From positions 310,001-374,000 of the forward strand of contig NZ_CP097127.1 in NCBI RefSeq assembly GCF_023330665.1: a DNA stretch of 64,000 nt. The letters run 5' to 3'. A model generated the notes under the pieces. That model worked only from the letters and a program-made list of their open reading frames with translations. It had not been told where the DNA came from and searched no databases. Shown here one piece after another: positions 1-10,402 of the stretch; within the stretch, counting starts at the first letter, position 1, and each line of letters opens with the position of its first letter. The stretch comes from Conexibacter sp. S30A1 (GTDB taxonomy: Bacteria > Actinomycetota > Thermoleophilia > Solirubrobacterales > Solirubrobacteraceae). The translations under genes were made by a program, and so were the position numbers.

Positions 1-1
1 C

Positions 2-718
2 GCCGGCGCGCAGCTGCTCTCCCGCTGGCGCCGCCCGCTTCACGTCGAGACCAAGAGCACGCCCACCGATCCGGTCACAGACGCGGACCTCGCCGCCGAG
101 CGCGCGATCCGCGCGGTGCTTTCCAGCCGCCGCCCCGATGACGCGATCCTCGGTGAGGAGGGCGGTGAAACCGGTGAGGGAGCGTTGCGCTGGGTGATCG
201 ACCCGCTCGACGGCACCGTCAACTTCCTCTACGGCCTGGCGACGTTTGCGGTCAGCATCGCGGTCGAGGACGCGCAGGGCGCGTTGGCGGCGGTGGTGCT
301 CGATCCGGTCGCCGACGAGCTCTTCAGCGCCACCCGCCACGGGCAGGCGCTCTGTAACGGGCAGGCGCTCGAGCCGACGCGGTGCGAGACGCTTGCGCGC
401 GCACTCGTCGGCACCGGCTTTGCCTACGACGCTGCGCTCAGGACCGAGCAGGCGACGGTCGTGGCGCGGGTGATCCCGGCCGCCCGGGACATCCGACGGG
501 CCGGCGCGGCGGCGCTTGACCTCTGCGCCTGCGCGGCGGGACGGCTCGATGCCTACTGGGAGCGCGACGTCAACCACTGGGACATCGCCGCCGGCAGTCT
601 GATCTGCGAGCGAGCCGGCCTGAGCGTGCGCACGCTCAAGCCCGCGGGTGGGCTGCCAGCCGGCGTGATCGTCGCCGGCGCGGCGCTGATCGAGGAGCTC
701 AGCGCGCTCGTCACCTGA
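2..718 (+). CDS. Inositol monophosphatase family protein (5' end cut by window)
   Basis: Mg2+-dependent phosphatase of the IMPase/FIG superfamily, which removes phosphate from inositol monophosphate, histidinol phosphate or related small substrates. The frame is open from base 2, so the start lies outside the window; the first visible residues include TKSTPTDPVTDAD, the conserved N-terminal stretch of the family. Metal motif 1 is seen as DPLDGTVNF (codons from about base 200) and motif 2 as WDIAAG with a following ERAG (about bases 578-618). Only a short N-terminal part should be missing. A tRNA-Leu follows 27 bases after the stop. Substrate cannot be told from the sequence; histidinol-phosphatase or suhB-like roles are equally possible. 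Confidence 0.9.
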   Translation, partial: AGAQLLSRWRRPLHVETKSTPTDPVTDADLAAERAIRAVLSSRRPDDAILGEEGGETGEGALRWVIDPLDGTVNFLYGLATFAVSIAVEDAQGALAAVVLDPVADELFSATRHGQALCNGQALEPTRCETLARALVGTGFAYDAALRTEQATVVARVIPAARDIRRAGAAALDLCACAAGRLDAYWERDVNHWDIAAGSLICERAGLSVRTLKPAGGLPAGVIVAGAALIEELSALVT

Positions 719-745
719 CGCGCCGCCCTAGACTTGGCCTGCCAC

Positions 746-828
746 GCCGCGGTGGTGGAACGGTAGACACGGCGGACTCAAAATCCGCTGCCCGCAAGGG
801 CGTGAGAGTTCGAATCTCTCCCGCGGTA
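746..828 (+). tRNA. tRNA-Leu (anticodon CAA)
   Basis: Acceptor arms GCCGCGG and CCGCGGT pair with one G-U at the end, followed by discriminator A. The anticodon stem GCGGA/TCCGC encloses loop CTCAAAA, giving anticodon CAA (codon TTG). A long variable arm typical of class II tRNA-Leu and a T-arm with GTTCGAAT are present. CCA is not encoded. Confidence 0.95.
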
Positions 829-1007
829 TCCGCAGAGCGTTGACAGCCTGGTACCGTTGGCGCCTGCAAACGGGCGCGTGCCCGGGCGCAGACTCTGTAA
901 ACCGAATCAGGAGGTGGTGAGCCACCGTCCTACCCGTAGCCGGCCGGAGTATCGGCTGGCAGTCGAAGTCACGTAGACGCCTGTGCGGGCTGGACGCGGT
1001 CAACCCT
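829..1007 (+). promoter_or_regulatory. Structured leader upstream of the Rpf-like gene
   Basis: This 179-base stretch holds several short hairpins: GGGC/GCCC around 873-884, GGTGG/CCACC at 913-926 and AGCCG/CGGCT at 938-957. Genes for Rpf-type muralidases in actinobacteria are often preceded by a cyclic di-AMP (ydaO-type) riboswitch. The diagnostic ydaO strings could not be matched with confidence, so this is only a candidate structured 5' UTR. Confidence 0.3.
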
Positions 1008-1403
1008 ATGCGGTCCATCAAGTTGCGCGCCGTCGTGTGCGCTCTCACCCTCGTCTGTTGCACGGGGAACATGACCGCGGTTGCCTCCGCGGCCACACGA
1101 CATCATTCACACGGCCACGGTCGTCACGCTCACCGGCATCCAGGGGAACACGCCATGCCCTCGGACTACGGGGCCTGGTCGCAGGTTGCCGAGTGCGAGT
1201 CCGGCGGCTGGCAGGTGCTCGGCTATGCCTATCCCGACAGCCTCGGTATCGACCGTGCCAACTGGCTGGCCTTTGGCGGCAAGCCGATGGGGCCCGGGAT
1301 GGTCGGTCCGGCCGGCCGGGTGGCGGAGATCCGCGTCGCCGACCGTCTGATCGCCCACTACAACGCCGCGATACCCGATCGGTACGGATGCGGGCCGTGG
1401 TGA
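1008..1403 (+). CDS. Small secreted Rpf/transglycosylase-like protein
   Basis: 131 residues. An N-terminal signal peptide (basic start, hydrophobic core about residues 8-25, ASA cleavage region) is followed by a His-rich linker and a domain of about 75 residues. That domain begins WSQVAECESGG, matching the W..hA.CESGG signature of resuscitation-promoting factors, where the Glu is catalytic and the Cys pairs with a C-terminal Cys (here YGCGPW). The domain also keeps NWLAFGG, like the W..(F/Y)GG of Rpf domains, but the segment between is diverged. Likely a secreted peptidoglycan-cleaving or peptidoglycan-binding protein acting on the wall during growth or resuscitation. It stands alone between a tRNA and a convergent exporter gene. 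The Rpf assignment is by motif only. Confidence 0.65.
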   Translation: MRSIKLRAVVCALTLVCCTGNMTAVASAATRHHSHGHGRHAHRHPGEHAMPSDYGAWSQVAECESGGWQVLGYAYPDSLGIDRANWLAFGGKPMGPGMVGPAGRVAEIRVADRLIAHYNAAIPDRYGCGPW

Positions 1404-1424
1404 GCGGGTGTGGTCCGCGCCGGC

Positions 1425-3188
<1,764 letters not shown>

Positions 3189-3270
3189 TCACGGCAGGGA
3201 GCGTGTCCTGGTCTAGGTTGAAAGTAATCAGGGTTCGGCGCAGGCTGAACGACGCTCAGGAGGGTCCGAC

Positions 3271-5661
3271 ATGGCCGACAAACGTTACGTGCGCTTCTTT
3301 GAGGAGATCGGGATCGACGATGTGCCGCTGGTTGGCGGCAAGAACGCGTCGCTTGGCGAGATGTACCGCCACCTGTCGGGCGACGGGGTCCGGGTGCCGC
3401 ACGGCTTTGCGATCACCGCCGATGGCTACCGGCACATGCTGGAGGCGACCGGCGCGATCGCCCAGCTACACGAGGCGCTCGACGACCTCGACCCCAGTGA
3501 CGTCAGCGACCTGGCCCGTCGCGGCAAGCGTGCCCGTGAGATCGTCTACGGCGCGGGGCTGCCCGCCGATCTGCAGAGCGAGATCCTTGACTCCTACCGC
3601 CGCCTGCAGGAGGAGGGTGGCGAGGACATCCGGCTGGCGGTCCGCAGCTCTGCGACCGCGGAGGACCTGCCCACCGCGAGCTTCGCCGGCCAGCAGGACA
3701 CCTACCTGAACGTTCACGGTGATGAGAGCCTGCTTGACTCCTGTCGGCGCTGCTTCGCCAGTCTGTTCACCGACCGTGCGATCCACTACCGCGTGGACCA
3801 GGGCTTTGACCACTTCCAGGTCGCGCTGTCCATCGGGGTGATGAAGATGGTGCGCTCCGACCTTTCCGCCTCCGGTGTGTTCTTCTCGCTGGACACCGAG
3901 TCCGGCTTCCGCGACAGCGTGTTCATCACCGGCGCCTACGGCCTCGGGGAGAACGTGGTGCAGGGCGCCGTCGACCCCGACGAGTTCTATGTGCACAAGC
4001 CCACCTTCGAGCAGGGGCACCGCGTGGTGCTGCGCCGCCTGCTGGGCGAGAAGGCCGTCAAGATGGTTTTCGTCGAGGGTGAGACCAAGAACACGACCCG
4101 CAACATACCCACCCCATATGTGGATCGCGAGCGTTTCTGCATCACCGACGATGATGTGCTGGAGCTGGCCGATTACGCGATCAAGATCGAGCGTCACTAC
4201 GGCCGGCCGATGGACATGGAGTGGGCCAAGGACGGGCTGGACGGCAAGATCTACATCGTCCAGGCGCGCCCGGAAACCGTCGCCTCACAGCGTAAGGCGA
4301 CCGTGATCGAAAGCTATGCCCTGGACCAGCCCGGTGAGATCATCGCCGAGGGCCGCTCGGTGGGCGAGAAGATCGCCGCCGGCAGGGCGAGGGTGATGGA
4401 GAGCCTCGCGCAGCTGTCTGAGTTCCAGCCCGGCGAGGTGCTGGTCGCGGATATCACCACGCCCGACTGGGAGCCGGTGATGAAGACCGCGGCGGCGATC
4501 GTCACAAACCGCGGCGGACGCACCTGCCACGCGGCGATCATCGCCCGCGAGCTGGGCGTGCCGGCGGTGGTGGGGGCCGGCAACGCGACCACGGCGATCA
4601 CCAGCGGCGAGTCCGTGACCGTGTCGTGTGCCGAGGGGGACGTCGGCCGCATCTACCGCGGCGAGATCCCGTTCCACGTCGACCGGGCCGAGATCGGCTC
4701 TCTGCAGCGGCCCAAGACCAAGGTGATGGTCAACCTCGGCAACCCGGACCTGGCGTTCAAGACCTCGTTCCTTCCCAACGACGGGGTTGGGCTCGCCCGC
4801 ATGGAGTTCATCATCAGCGAGTACATCAAGGCTCACCCACTGGCGCTCGTGCACCCAGAGCGCGTCAGCGACCCGGTCGAGCAGGAGGGGCTCAGGCGGT
4901 TGATCAGCCGCGACCCGGATGGTGAGAGCTTCTTTGTGCGGGAGCTCTCCGAGGGGATCGGCACGATCGCGGCGGCGTTCTGGCCAAAGCCCGTGGTGGT
5001 CCGCATGTCGGACTTCAAGACCAACGAGTACGCGACCCTGCTGGGTGGTGCGGCCTTCGAGCCTGTGGAGAGCAACCCGATGCTCGGCTTCCGTGGCGCC
5101 TCACGCTACGCGCACCCGGCATACGTCGAGGGCTTTACGCTCGAGTGCCGTGCGATGAAGCGGGTGCGCGACGAGATGGGCCTGACCAACGTCGTGCTGA
5201 TGCTGCCGTTCGTGCGGCGTGTGCAGGAGGCCGATGCGGTGCTCGCGCAGATGGCCGAACTCGGCCTCAAGCGCGGAGAGAACGGCTTGGAGATCTACGC
5301 GATGTGTGAGATCCCCAACAACGTGATCCTGATCGACGAGTTTGCCAAGCGCTTCGACGGCTTCTCGATCGGCTCAAACGACCTCACGCAGCTTACGCTC
5401 GGCGTCGACCGCGACTCCGAGATCGTCGCCTTCGACTACGACGAGCGCGACGAGGGTGTGAAGCTGATGCTGAAGCTCGCGGTCGAGGGCTGCGCGCGCA
5501 ACCAGATCCACTCTGGCCTGTGCGGGCAGGCGCCATCGGACTACCCGGACATGGCCGAGTACCTCGTCGAACTCGGGATCGACTCGATCAGCCTGAACCC
5601 CGACACGGTGCTGAAGACCACCCAGCGGATCGTCGAGTGCGAAGCGCGGCTCGGGAGGTAG
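3271..5661 (+). CDS. ppsA: Phosphoenolpyruvate synthase
   Basis: 796 residues, the normal length for pyruvate, water dikinase, which makes PEP, AMP and phosphate from pyruvate and ATP for gluconeogenesis. The N-terminal ATP-grasp domain starts with VPLVGGKNASLGEM. The central swivelling domain has GGRTCHAAIIAREL with the phosphorylated His at residue 420. The C-terminal PEP-binding barrel carries GSNDLTQLTLGVDRD and the catalytic Cys in SGLCGQAPSD. An AGGAGG ribosome site lies 8 bases before the ATG. It is converged on by the ferredoxin oxidoreductase operon, with a strong hairpin between, and both systems act on the pyruvate node. Confidence 0.96.
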   Translation: MADKRYVRFFEEIGIDDVPLVGGKNASLGEMYRHLSGDGVRVPHGFAITADGYRHMLEATGAIAQLHEALDDLDPSDVSDLARRGKRAREIVYGAGLPADLQSEILDSYRRLQEEGGEDIRLAVRSSATAEDLPTASFAGQQDTYLNVHGDESLLDSCRRCFASLFTDRAIHYRVDQGFDHFQVALSIGVMKMVRSDLSASGVFFSLDTESGFRDSVFITGAYGLGENVVQGAVDPDEFYVHKPTFEQGHRVVLRRLLGEKAVKMVFVEGETKNTTRNIPTPYVDRERFCITDDDVLELADYAIKIERHYGRPMDMEWAKDGLDGKIYIVQARPETVASQRKATVIESYALDQPGEIIAEGRSVGEKIAAGRARVMESLAQLSEFQPGEVLVADITTPDWEPVMKTAAAIVTNRGGRTCHAAIIARELGVPAVVGAGNATTAITSGESVTVSCAEGDVGRIYRGEIPFHVDRAEIGSLQRPKTKVMVNLGNPDLAFKTSFLPNDGVGLARMEFIISEYIKAHPLALVHPERVSDPVEQEGLRRLISRDPDGESFFVRELSEGIGTIAAAFWPKPVVVRMSDFKTNEYATLLGGAAFEPVESNPMLGFRGASRYAHPAYVEGFTLECRAMKRVRDEMGLTNVVLMLPFVRRVQEADAVLAQMAELGLKRGENGLEIYAMCEIPNNVILIDEFAKRFDGFSIGSNDLTQLTLGVDRDSEIVAFDYDERDEGVKLMLKLAVEGCARNQIHSGLCGQAPSDYPDMAEYLVELGIDSISLNPDTVLKTTQRIVECEARLGR

Positions 5662-5670
5662 GAGAGCCGG

Positions 5671-5704
5671 GGGCCCGGCGGGCCAGTAGCAGCTCGCCGG
5701 GCCC
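5671..5704. terminator. Bidirectional hairpin between ppsA and the PFOR operon
   Basis: Perfect 10-bp inverted repeat GGGCCCGGCG / CGCCGGGCCC with a 14-base loop, placed between two convergent stop codons. No U-tract, as is common for terminators of GC-rich actinobacteria. Confidence 0.6.
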
Positions 5705-5720
5705 TCGCAGAACTGAGCGC

Positions 5721-7418
5721 CTAGATTGGCTCGGGCACCATCTCGATCGCGCCGCACGGACACTCGGCGGCGCAGACCCCGCAGCCCTTGCAGTAGTCGA
5801 GGTCGAACGCGTAGGCGTAGGCGCCGGGTGGGTCGAGCTTCACGACCGCGTTGTCGGGGCAGACGCCGTAGCAGTTGTCGCACGCCAGGCAGTTGCCGCA
5901 GGACATGCAGCGGCGCGCCTCAAACAGCGCGTTTGACTCGTCCAGGCCGAGCACGACCTCATCGAACGTGGAGCTGCGACGCACCGCGTCAAGCTCCGCC
6001 CGCACCGTCTTGGGCGCATCCGAGTAGTACCAGGTGTTGAGCCGCTCAAACGGGACCTGTGCCGTCATCGGGGCGGGGCCGACGCCGGTGGCGCTGGCGC
6101 TGTCCGCGAGGCCCCACCCCTCGTCGGCCGGCTCGCCGCGCAGCCAACGGTCGATCCCGTGCGCGGCTCGGCGGCCGTGGCCGATCGCGACGGTCGCGGT
6201 GCGCTCGGCCGGGACCATGTCACCGCCCGCGAAGATGCCCGCGTGTCCGGTCATCATGTTGCCGTCGACCTTCACGACGTTGTCCTCGGTCTCGATCCCG
6301 GCGACGCCCTCGAGCAGCGACAGGTCACTGACCTGGCCGGTGGCGAGCACGACCGCGTCGGCGCCGAGCTTTTCGAACTCACCGGTCGGCTGCGGGCGAC
6401 CGTGCTCGTCGAGCTCCATCCGCTCGACCGTGAGCTCGCCAGCGTCGGCGGCGGTGATCGTCGTCAGCCACTTGACCTGGATGCCCTCCGCGAGCGCCTC
6501 CATCAGCTCCGACTCGTGTGCGGGCATGTGCGAGCGGTCACGCCGGTAGACGATGATCGACTCCTCGGCGCCGAGGCGCTTGGCGGTGCGCGCCGCGTCC
6601 ATCGCCGTGTTGCCGCCGCCGTAGACCGCAACCCGCCGGCCCAGCAGCGGCGGGCCGGCGGACCCATCCTCGGCGTCGCGCAGCAGCGCGATCGCATCGA
6701 CGATCTTGGCGGCCGAGCCGGCGGGGATGTAGGTGCGCTGCGGCAGCGTCGCGCCGACCGCGAGGAAGACCGCGTCATAGCTGCCTGCGGCCCGTTCGGC
6801 GACCACGTCGGAGACGTGCGCGCCCAGCTGAAACTCGGCGCCCAGGGCGGCGATCCGCGCGATCTCGGCGTCGAGGATCTCGCGCGGGAGGCGGTACTTG
6901 GGGATGCCGTAGCGCATCATCCCGCCGGCCGCCGGAGCCATGTCGCGCACGGTCACGTGGTGGCCGAGCAGCGCCAGGTGGTAGGCGGCCGAGAGGCCCG
7001 ATGGGCCGGCGCCGATCACCAGCACACGCCTGCCGCCGTCACGCGCCGGCCGCTCGATCTGCCAGCCAGCTGCGAGCGCCTGGTCGCCGAGAAAGCGCTC
7101 GATCGAGTTGATGCCGACCGCCTCGTCCAGCTGGGCGCGGTTGCAGGCGGTCTCGCAGGGGTGGTAACAGATCCGTCCAGAGACAGCGGGGAACGGGTTG
7201 CGCTCCATGATCTTGCGCCAGGCCGCTTCGTAGCCGCCCTCCTCGGCGTGATAGAGCCACTGCTGCACATCCTCGGCCGCCGGGCAGCCCGCGCCGCAGG
7301 GTGCTGTCAGCCGCACGTACTGGGGTCGCTCGGTCCGCCAGGAGCCGGTCAGGTTCGCGCGGCTTGAGCCGACGTCGAGGGTGATCGCAAACGGCGGTGC
7401 CGGTGTGCCGGAGCTCAT
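5721..7418 (-). CDS. GltD-like FAD oxidoreductase with C-terminal 2x[4Fe-4S] ferredoxin (PFOR delta-type subunit)
   Basis: 565 residues. The N-terminal part has the Cys pattern seen in glutamate synthase small chains (CGAGCP, then CYHPCETAC). A FAD site VIGAGPSGLSAAYHL (about residues 134-148) and an NAD(P)H site VYGGGNTAMDAA follow. The C-terminal part holds cysteine clusters CMSCGNCLACDNC and CKGCGVCAAECPCGAIE, the latter a classic [4Fe-4S] ferredoxin motif. It probably carries electrons between the oxidoreductase core (genes just upstream) and NAD(P)H. Its ATG overlaps the stop of the TPP-subunit gene by 4 bases, so it is translationally coupled and the last gene of the operon. NADH or NADPH preference cannot be read here. 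Confidence 0.85.
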   Translation of the reverse strand: MSSGTPAPPFAITLDVGSSRANLTGSWRTERPQYVRLTAPCGAGCPAAEDVQQWLYHAEEGGYEAAWRKIMERNPFPAVSGRICYHPCETACNRAQLDEAVGINSIERFLGDQALAAGWQIERPARDGGRRVLVIGAGPSGLSAAYHLALLGHHVTVRDMAPAAGGMMRYGIPKYRLPREILDAEIARIAALGAEFQLGAHVSDVVAERAAGSYDAVFLAVGATLPQRTYIPAGSAAKIVDAIALLRDAEDGSAGPPLLGRRVAVYGGGNTAMDAARTAKRLGAEESIIVYRRDRSHMPAHESELMEALAEGIQVKWLTTITAADAGELTVERMELDEHGRPQPTGEFEKLGADAVVLATGQVSDLSLLEGVAGIETEDNVVKVDGNMMTGHAGIFAGGDMVPAERTATVAIGHGRRAAHGIDRWLRGEPADEGWGLADSASATGVGPAPMTAQVPFERLNTWYYSDAPKTVRAELDAVRRSSTFDEVVLGLDESNALFEARRCMSCGNCLACDNCYGVCPDNAVVKLDPPGAYAYAFDLDYCKGCGVCAAECPCGAIEMVPEPI

Positions 7419-8449
7419 ACGTCCACCTCCACTGCCTCGTCCAGTTGGTCCTCATCCAGCGCCTCGAGTAACCCGAAGCGCGCGATGTTGCGGTCGGCGC
7501 GTGCCTGGATGCGCGCGATCACATCGTCGCGGCGCACCGGCGCAAACAGGTGGCGGAAGCGCGTCTGCAGCTTCAGGTACTCCTCGACCGGGGTTCGGTG
7601 GCGGATCTTGGTGACCGAGACGACATCGCCGTGCTCACCCTCCCAGACCGGGAAGATCCCGGTCTCCATCGCCAGTCGCGCCAGCTTGATCGAGTCGGCT
7701 GAGGCGGCTCCCCAGCCCAGTGGGCAGGTGACGAGCACGTGGATGTAGCGTGCGCCACGGATCTCCATCGCGGTGTGTACCTTGCGCTCCAGGTCGCGCA
7801 GGTCGGCGATCGTGGCGGTCGCGACGTAGGGGATCTCGTGCGCGAGCGCGATCAGCGCCGCATCCTTGCCCTGGCCCCAGGCGGCGCCGGGCTGGTCACC
7901 GACGGCCTGGGTGGTGGTCGTGTAGGCGGCCGGCGGCGTGGCGGCGGAGCGCTGCACGCCCGTGTTCATGTAGGCCTCGTTGTCGTAGCAGATGTAGAGC
8001 ACGTCGTCACCGCGCTCGAACATGCCCGACAGGCACGCGAAGCCGATGTCGACCGTGCCGCCGTCGCCGCCCTGCCCGACCACGCGCGTGTGCGTGTTGC
8101 CTTTGGCCTTGAGCGCGGCGGCGACGCCGGTCGCGACCGCCGCTGCGTTGCCGAACAGAGAGTGAATCCAGGGCACCTGCCAGGAGCTCTCCGGATAGGG
8201 TGTGGAGAACACCTCCAGACAGCCGGTCGCGTTGGTGGCGATCAGGTCACCGTCGGTGGCGCGCAGCGCGGCGTCGAGCGCGTAGCGGGCACCGAGCGCC
8301 TCGCCGCAACCCTGGCAGGCACGGTGCCCGCAGGTGATCGCGTTTGCGCGCTGCGGGTCGGACTGAACGGCGCGCTGGTCGGGTTCGACGAGCCGGTTAC
8401 CCGCAGCGAAGCTGCCGGTCTGGAAGTACTTCAGTCTTGTCGCTGACAT
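7415..8449 (-). CDS. porB: 2-oxoacid (pyruvate):ferredoxin oxidoreductase beta subunit, TPP-binding
   Basis: 344 residues. Binds thiamine diphosphate and one [4Fe-4S] cluster and performs decarboxylation of pyruvate or a related 2-oxoacid to acyl-CoA with reduction of ferredoxin. Cysteines in HRACQGCGEAL and NATGCLEVF are cluster-ligand positions of PorB proteins. The TPP motif is GQGGDGGTVDIGF followed by YDNEAYMNTG. It lies 20 bases after the alpha-subunit gene and overlaps the next gene by 4 bases. The family covers pyruvate and other 2-oxoacids; pyruvate is favoured by similarity of the SLFGNAAAVATG and NTGVQRSAATP stretches to pyruvate enzymes. The gamma gene upstream is interrupted, so the complex may not assemble. 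Confidence 0.9.
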   Translation of the reverse strand: MSATRLKYFQTGSFAAGNRLVEPDQRAVQSDPQRANAITCGHRACQGCGEALGARYALDAALRATDGDLIATNATGCLEVFSTPYPESSWQVPWIHSLFGNAAAVATGVAAALKAKGNTHTRVVGQGGDGGTVDIGFACLSGMFERGDDVLYICYDNEAYMNTGVQRSAATPPAAYTTTTQAVGDQPGAAWGQGKDAALIALAHEIPYVATATIADLRDLERKVHTAMEIRGARYIHVLVTCPLGWGAASADSIKLARLAMETGIFPVWEGEHGDVVSVTKIRHRTPVEEYLKLQTRFRHLFAPVRRDDVIARIQARADRNIARFGLLEALDEDQLDEAVEVDV

Positions 8450-8469
8450 CGCTCCCTCTCGCTGATCGA

Positions 8470-9723
8470 TCAGACCGGTCCGGCGCCGACGACGCCGACG
8501 TCGCGCAGCATGTTCTCCGCGTGCGGTCCGGAGCGCCGGTCGCTGAGCATCCGTTGGATCTCGGCGTCGACGAGCTGGTGGTTCAGGTCGACAAAGGTGA
8601 GTTCCCCGAGCCGGCCCGCGCGGGCCGCTGCGAACAGCTGCCGCAGGGACGCCTTGGTGATCGGGCGTCCGCCGAGGCCGGCGATCGCCGTGTGCACGCT
8701 CGCCGGCAGCCCCGCCAGTGCGCCCTGGACGTTCTGTGAGACGATCCCGCCGATCCCCACCGAGAGCGCCTTCTCAAGCACGATCACGCGCCCCGCGCCC
8801 GCGAGCGCTGAGCGCACCTCGGCGGCCGGCCAGGGGCGGAACGTGCGGATCGCGACCGCGCCGATGCGCTCACCGGTTGCGCGCAGCTCGTCGACGACGT
8901 CCTCGATCGTGCCGAGCACCGAGCCGAGCGCGACGATGATCGTTTCGGCGTCGTCTGAGCGGTAGCGGCGCACGAGGCCACCGGAGCTGCGGCCGAAGCG
9001 CTGCTCAAAGAGCCCCGCCACCTCCGGGATCAGATCCAGCGCCTGCATCTGCTTGTAGTGGGCGAGGTAGCGGACCTCGGTGAAGGCCTCGGGCCCGACC
9101 ATCGCGCCGATCGTCAACGGGTGCTCGGGGTCGAGCTGCTGGCGTGGTACGAAGGTGGGCAGGAACTGGTCGACCTGCTCCTGCTCCGGCAGCTCGACTC
9201 GCTCGACGGCGTGCGTGAGGATGAAGCCGTCCATGCACACCATGACCGGCAGCGACACCGCTTCGGCCAGGCGAAAGGCCTGCAGGTGGACGTCCACCGC
9301 CTCCTGGTTTGACTCGACGTAGAGCTGGATCCAGCCGGAGTCGCGCTGCGACATCGAGTCGGAGTGGTCGTTCCAGATGTTGATCGGCGCGCCGATCGCG
9401 CGGTTTGCGACCGTCATCACGATCGGCAGTCCGAGACCCGAGGCGTTATAAAGCGCCTCGGTCATGTACAGCAGGCCCTGGCTGGCGGTGGCGGTGTAGG
9501 CCCGGGCCCCGGTCGCGCTGGCGCCGATCGCGACCGACATCGCCGCGTACTCGGACTCGACGTTGACGAACTCGCAGGGCGCGAGCGCGCCGGACTTCAC
9601 CTGCCGCGAGAGGGCTTCGACGATGTGGGTCTGCGGTGAGATCGGGTAGGCGCAGATCACCTCCGGCCGGCAGGCCGCCACCGCCCGCGCGACCGCCTGC
9701 GAACCCTCGATCTGCTCAAGCAT
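8470..9723 (-). CDS. porA: 2-oxoacid (pyruvate):ferredoxin oxidoreductase alpha subunit
   Basis: 417 residues from the ATG that gives MLEQIEGSQAVARAVA. This start is chosen because it falls 8 bases inside the end of porC, the usual coupled arrangement; the longer open frame upstream is not family-like. Family signatures seen are CRPEVICAYPISPQTHIVE (the PISPQTP-type substrate and TPP loop), EFVNVESEYAAMSVAIGAS and GLLYMTEALYNASGLGLP. The second domain contains VALGSVLGTIEDVVDEL. It is the catalytic partner of the beta subunit. Order porC-porA-porB-flavin subunit is the standard four-subunit arrangement. Confidence 0.9.
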   Translation of the reverse strand: MLEQIEGSQAVARAVAACRPEVICAYPISPQTHIVEALSRQVKSGALAPCEFVNVESEYAAMSVAIGASATGARAYTATASQGLLYMTEALYNASGLGLPIVMTVANRAIGAPINIWNDHSDSMSQRDSGWIQLYVESNQEAVDVHLQAFRLAEAVSLPVMVCMDGFILTHAVERVELPEQEQVDQFLPTFVPRQQLDPEHPLTIGAMVGPEAFTEVRYLAHYKQMQALDLIPEVAGLFEQRFGRSSGGLVRRYRSDDAETIIVALGSVLGTIEDVVDELRATGERIGAVAIRTFRPWPAAEVRSALAGAGRVIVLEKALSVGIGGIVSQNVQGALAGLPASVHTAIAGLGGRPITKASLRQLFAAARAGRLGELTFVDLNHQLVDAEIQRMLSDRRSGPHAENMLRDVGVVGAGPV

Positions 9724-10189
9724 TGAGCCTCTCCTCCTGTGGCGCCTTCCCGCTGGAAGGCGCCACGAATCCGGCCGCGGCCCGCGCCGCGCGCACGTTC
9801 GCCTCGCCGGTCTCGCCGCTGAAGCGCTCGCGGATCGCGGCGGCGACCGAGTCGACGCTGACCACGCCGGTGAGCGCCGCGAAGGCGCCGAGCAGCGCCG
9901 CGTTGGGCAGCGGCCTGCCGAGGTGCTCACGCGCCAGCTCGGTGGCGGGCACGGTCAGCAGTGTGACTCCGGGGGCGGTCTCGTTGAGGCTTTCGATGCC
10001 GAGCTCGTCGACGCTGCGCGAGCTGTTGATCAGCACGTAGCCGCCGGCTTTGAGGCCGCCGAAGACGTCGACGTGATGCAGCAGCGTGGGGTCGACGACG
10101 ATCACCGCGTCGGGGTCTGTGATCGGTTCGCGCGTGCGGATCACGCGGTCGTCGATACGGCAGAAGGAAACCACGGGCGCACCTGTCCG

Positions 10190-10195
10190 TTCTGA
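10190..10195 (+). repeat. Target-site duplication, left copy
   Basis: TTCTGA directly before the left end of the insertion sequence; the same six bases follow the right end at 11768-11773. Confidence 0.9.
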
Positions 10196-10208
10196 CTCGG
10201 GTTTCGCA
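10196..10208 (+). repeat. IS left terminal inverted repeat
   Basis: CTCGGGTTTCGCA, an exact reverse complement of the last 13 bases of the element. Confidence 0.92.
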
Positions 10209-10402
10209 CTTTTGGGCCTGTAGCGGCATAGCGGCGTAGCAGGTGGTGGTGGACGGGGCCGTGGCGGGCTGGTGTGGCCTGTTGGCGCGGTGTCGGGGAA
10301 GGAGCATCGGCGGCTTGCGCGAAAGCGGTTGCTGTCAACATAACCCGTCCGTCGCGGCCAAGGGGAGGCACGCTGCGCGGCTTCTCTTGGAGGCTGCCGC
10401 CG

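Noticed and set aside
829..1007. Cobalamin riboswitch
   Set aside because: No B12-box-like sequence was found and the downstream gene is not a cobalamin-related gene.
728..1096. Minus-strand frame of 122 codons across the first tRNA-Leu and leader
   Set aside because: It covers the tRNA in antisense, contains the tRNA-derived stretch RERFELSRPCGQRI, and resembles no protein family.
10274..10402. Longer start for the transposase
   Set aside because: The extra 43 residues are rich in Arg, Gly and Ala without similarity to transposases, while a GGAGG site precedes the ATG at 10403.
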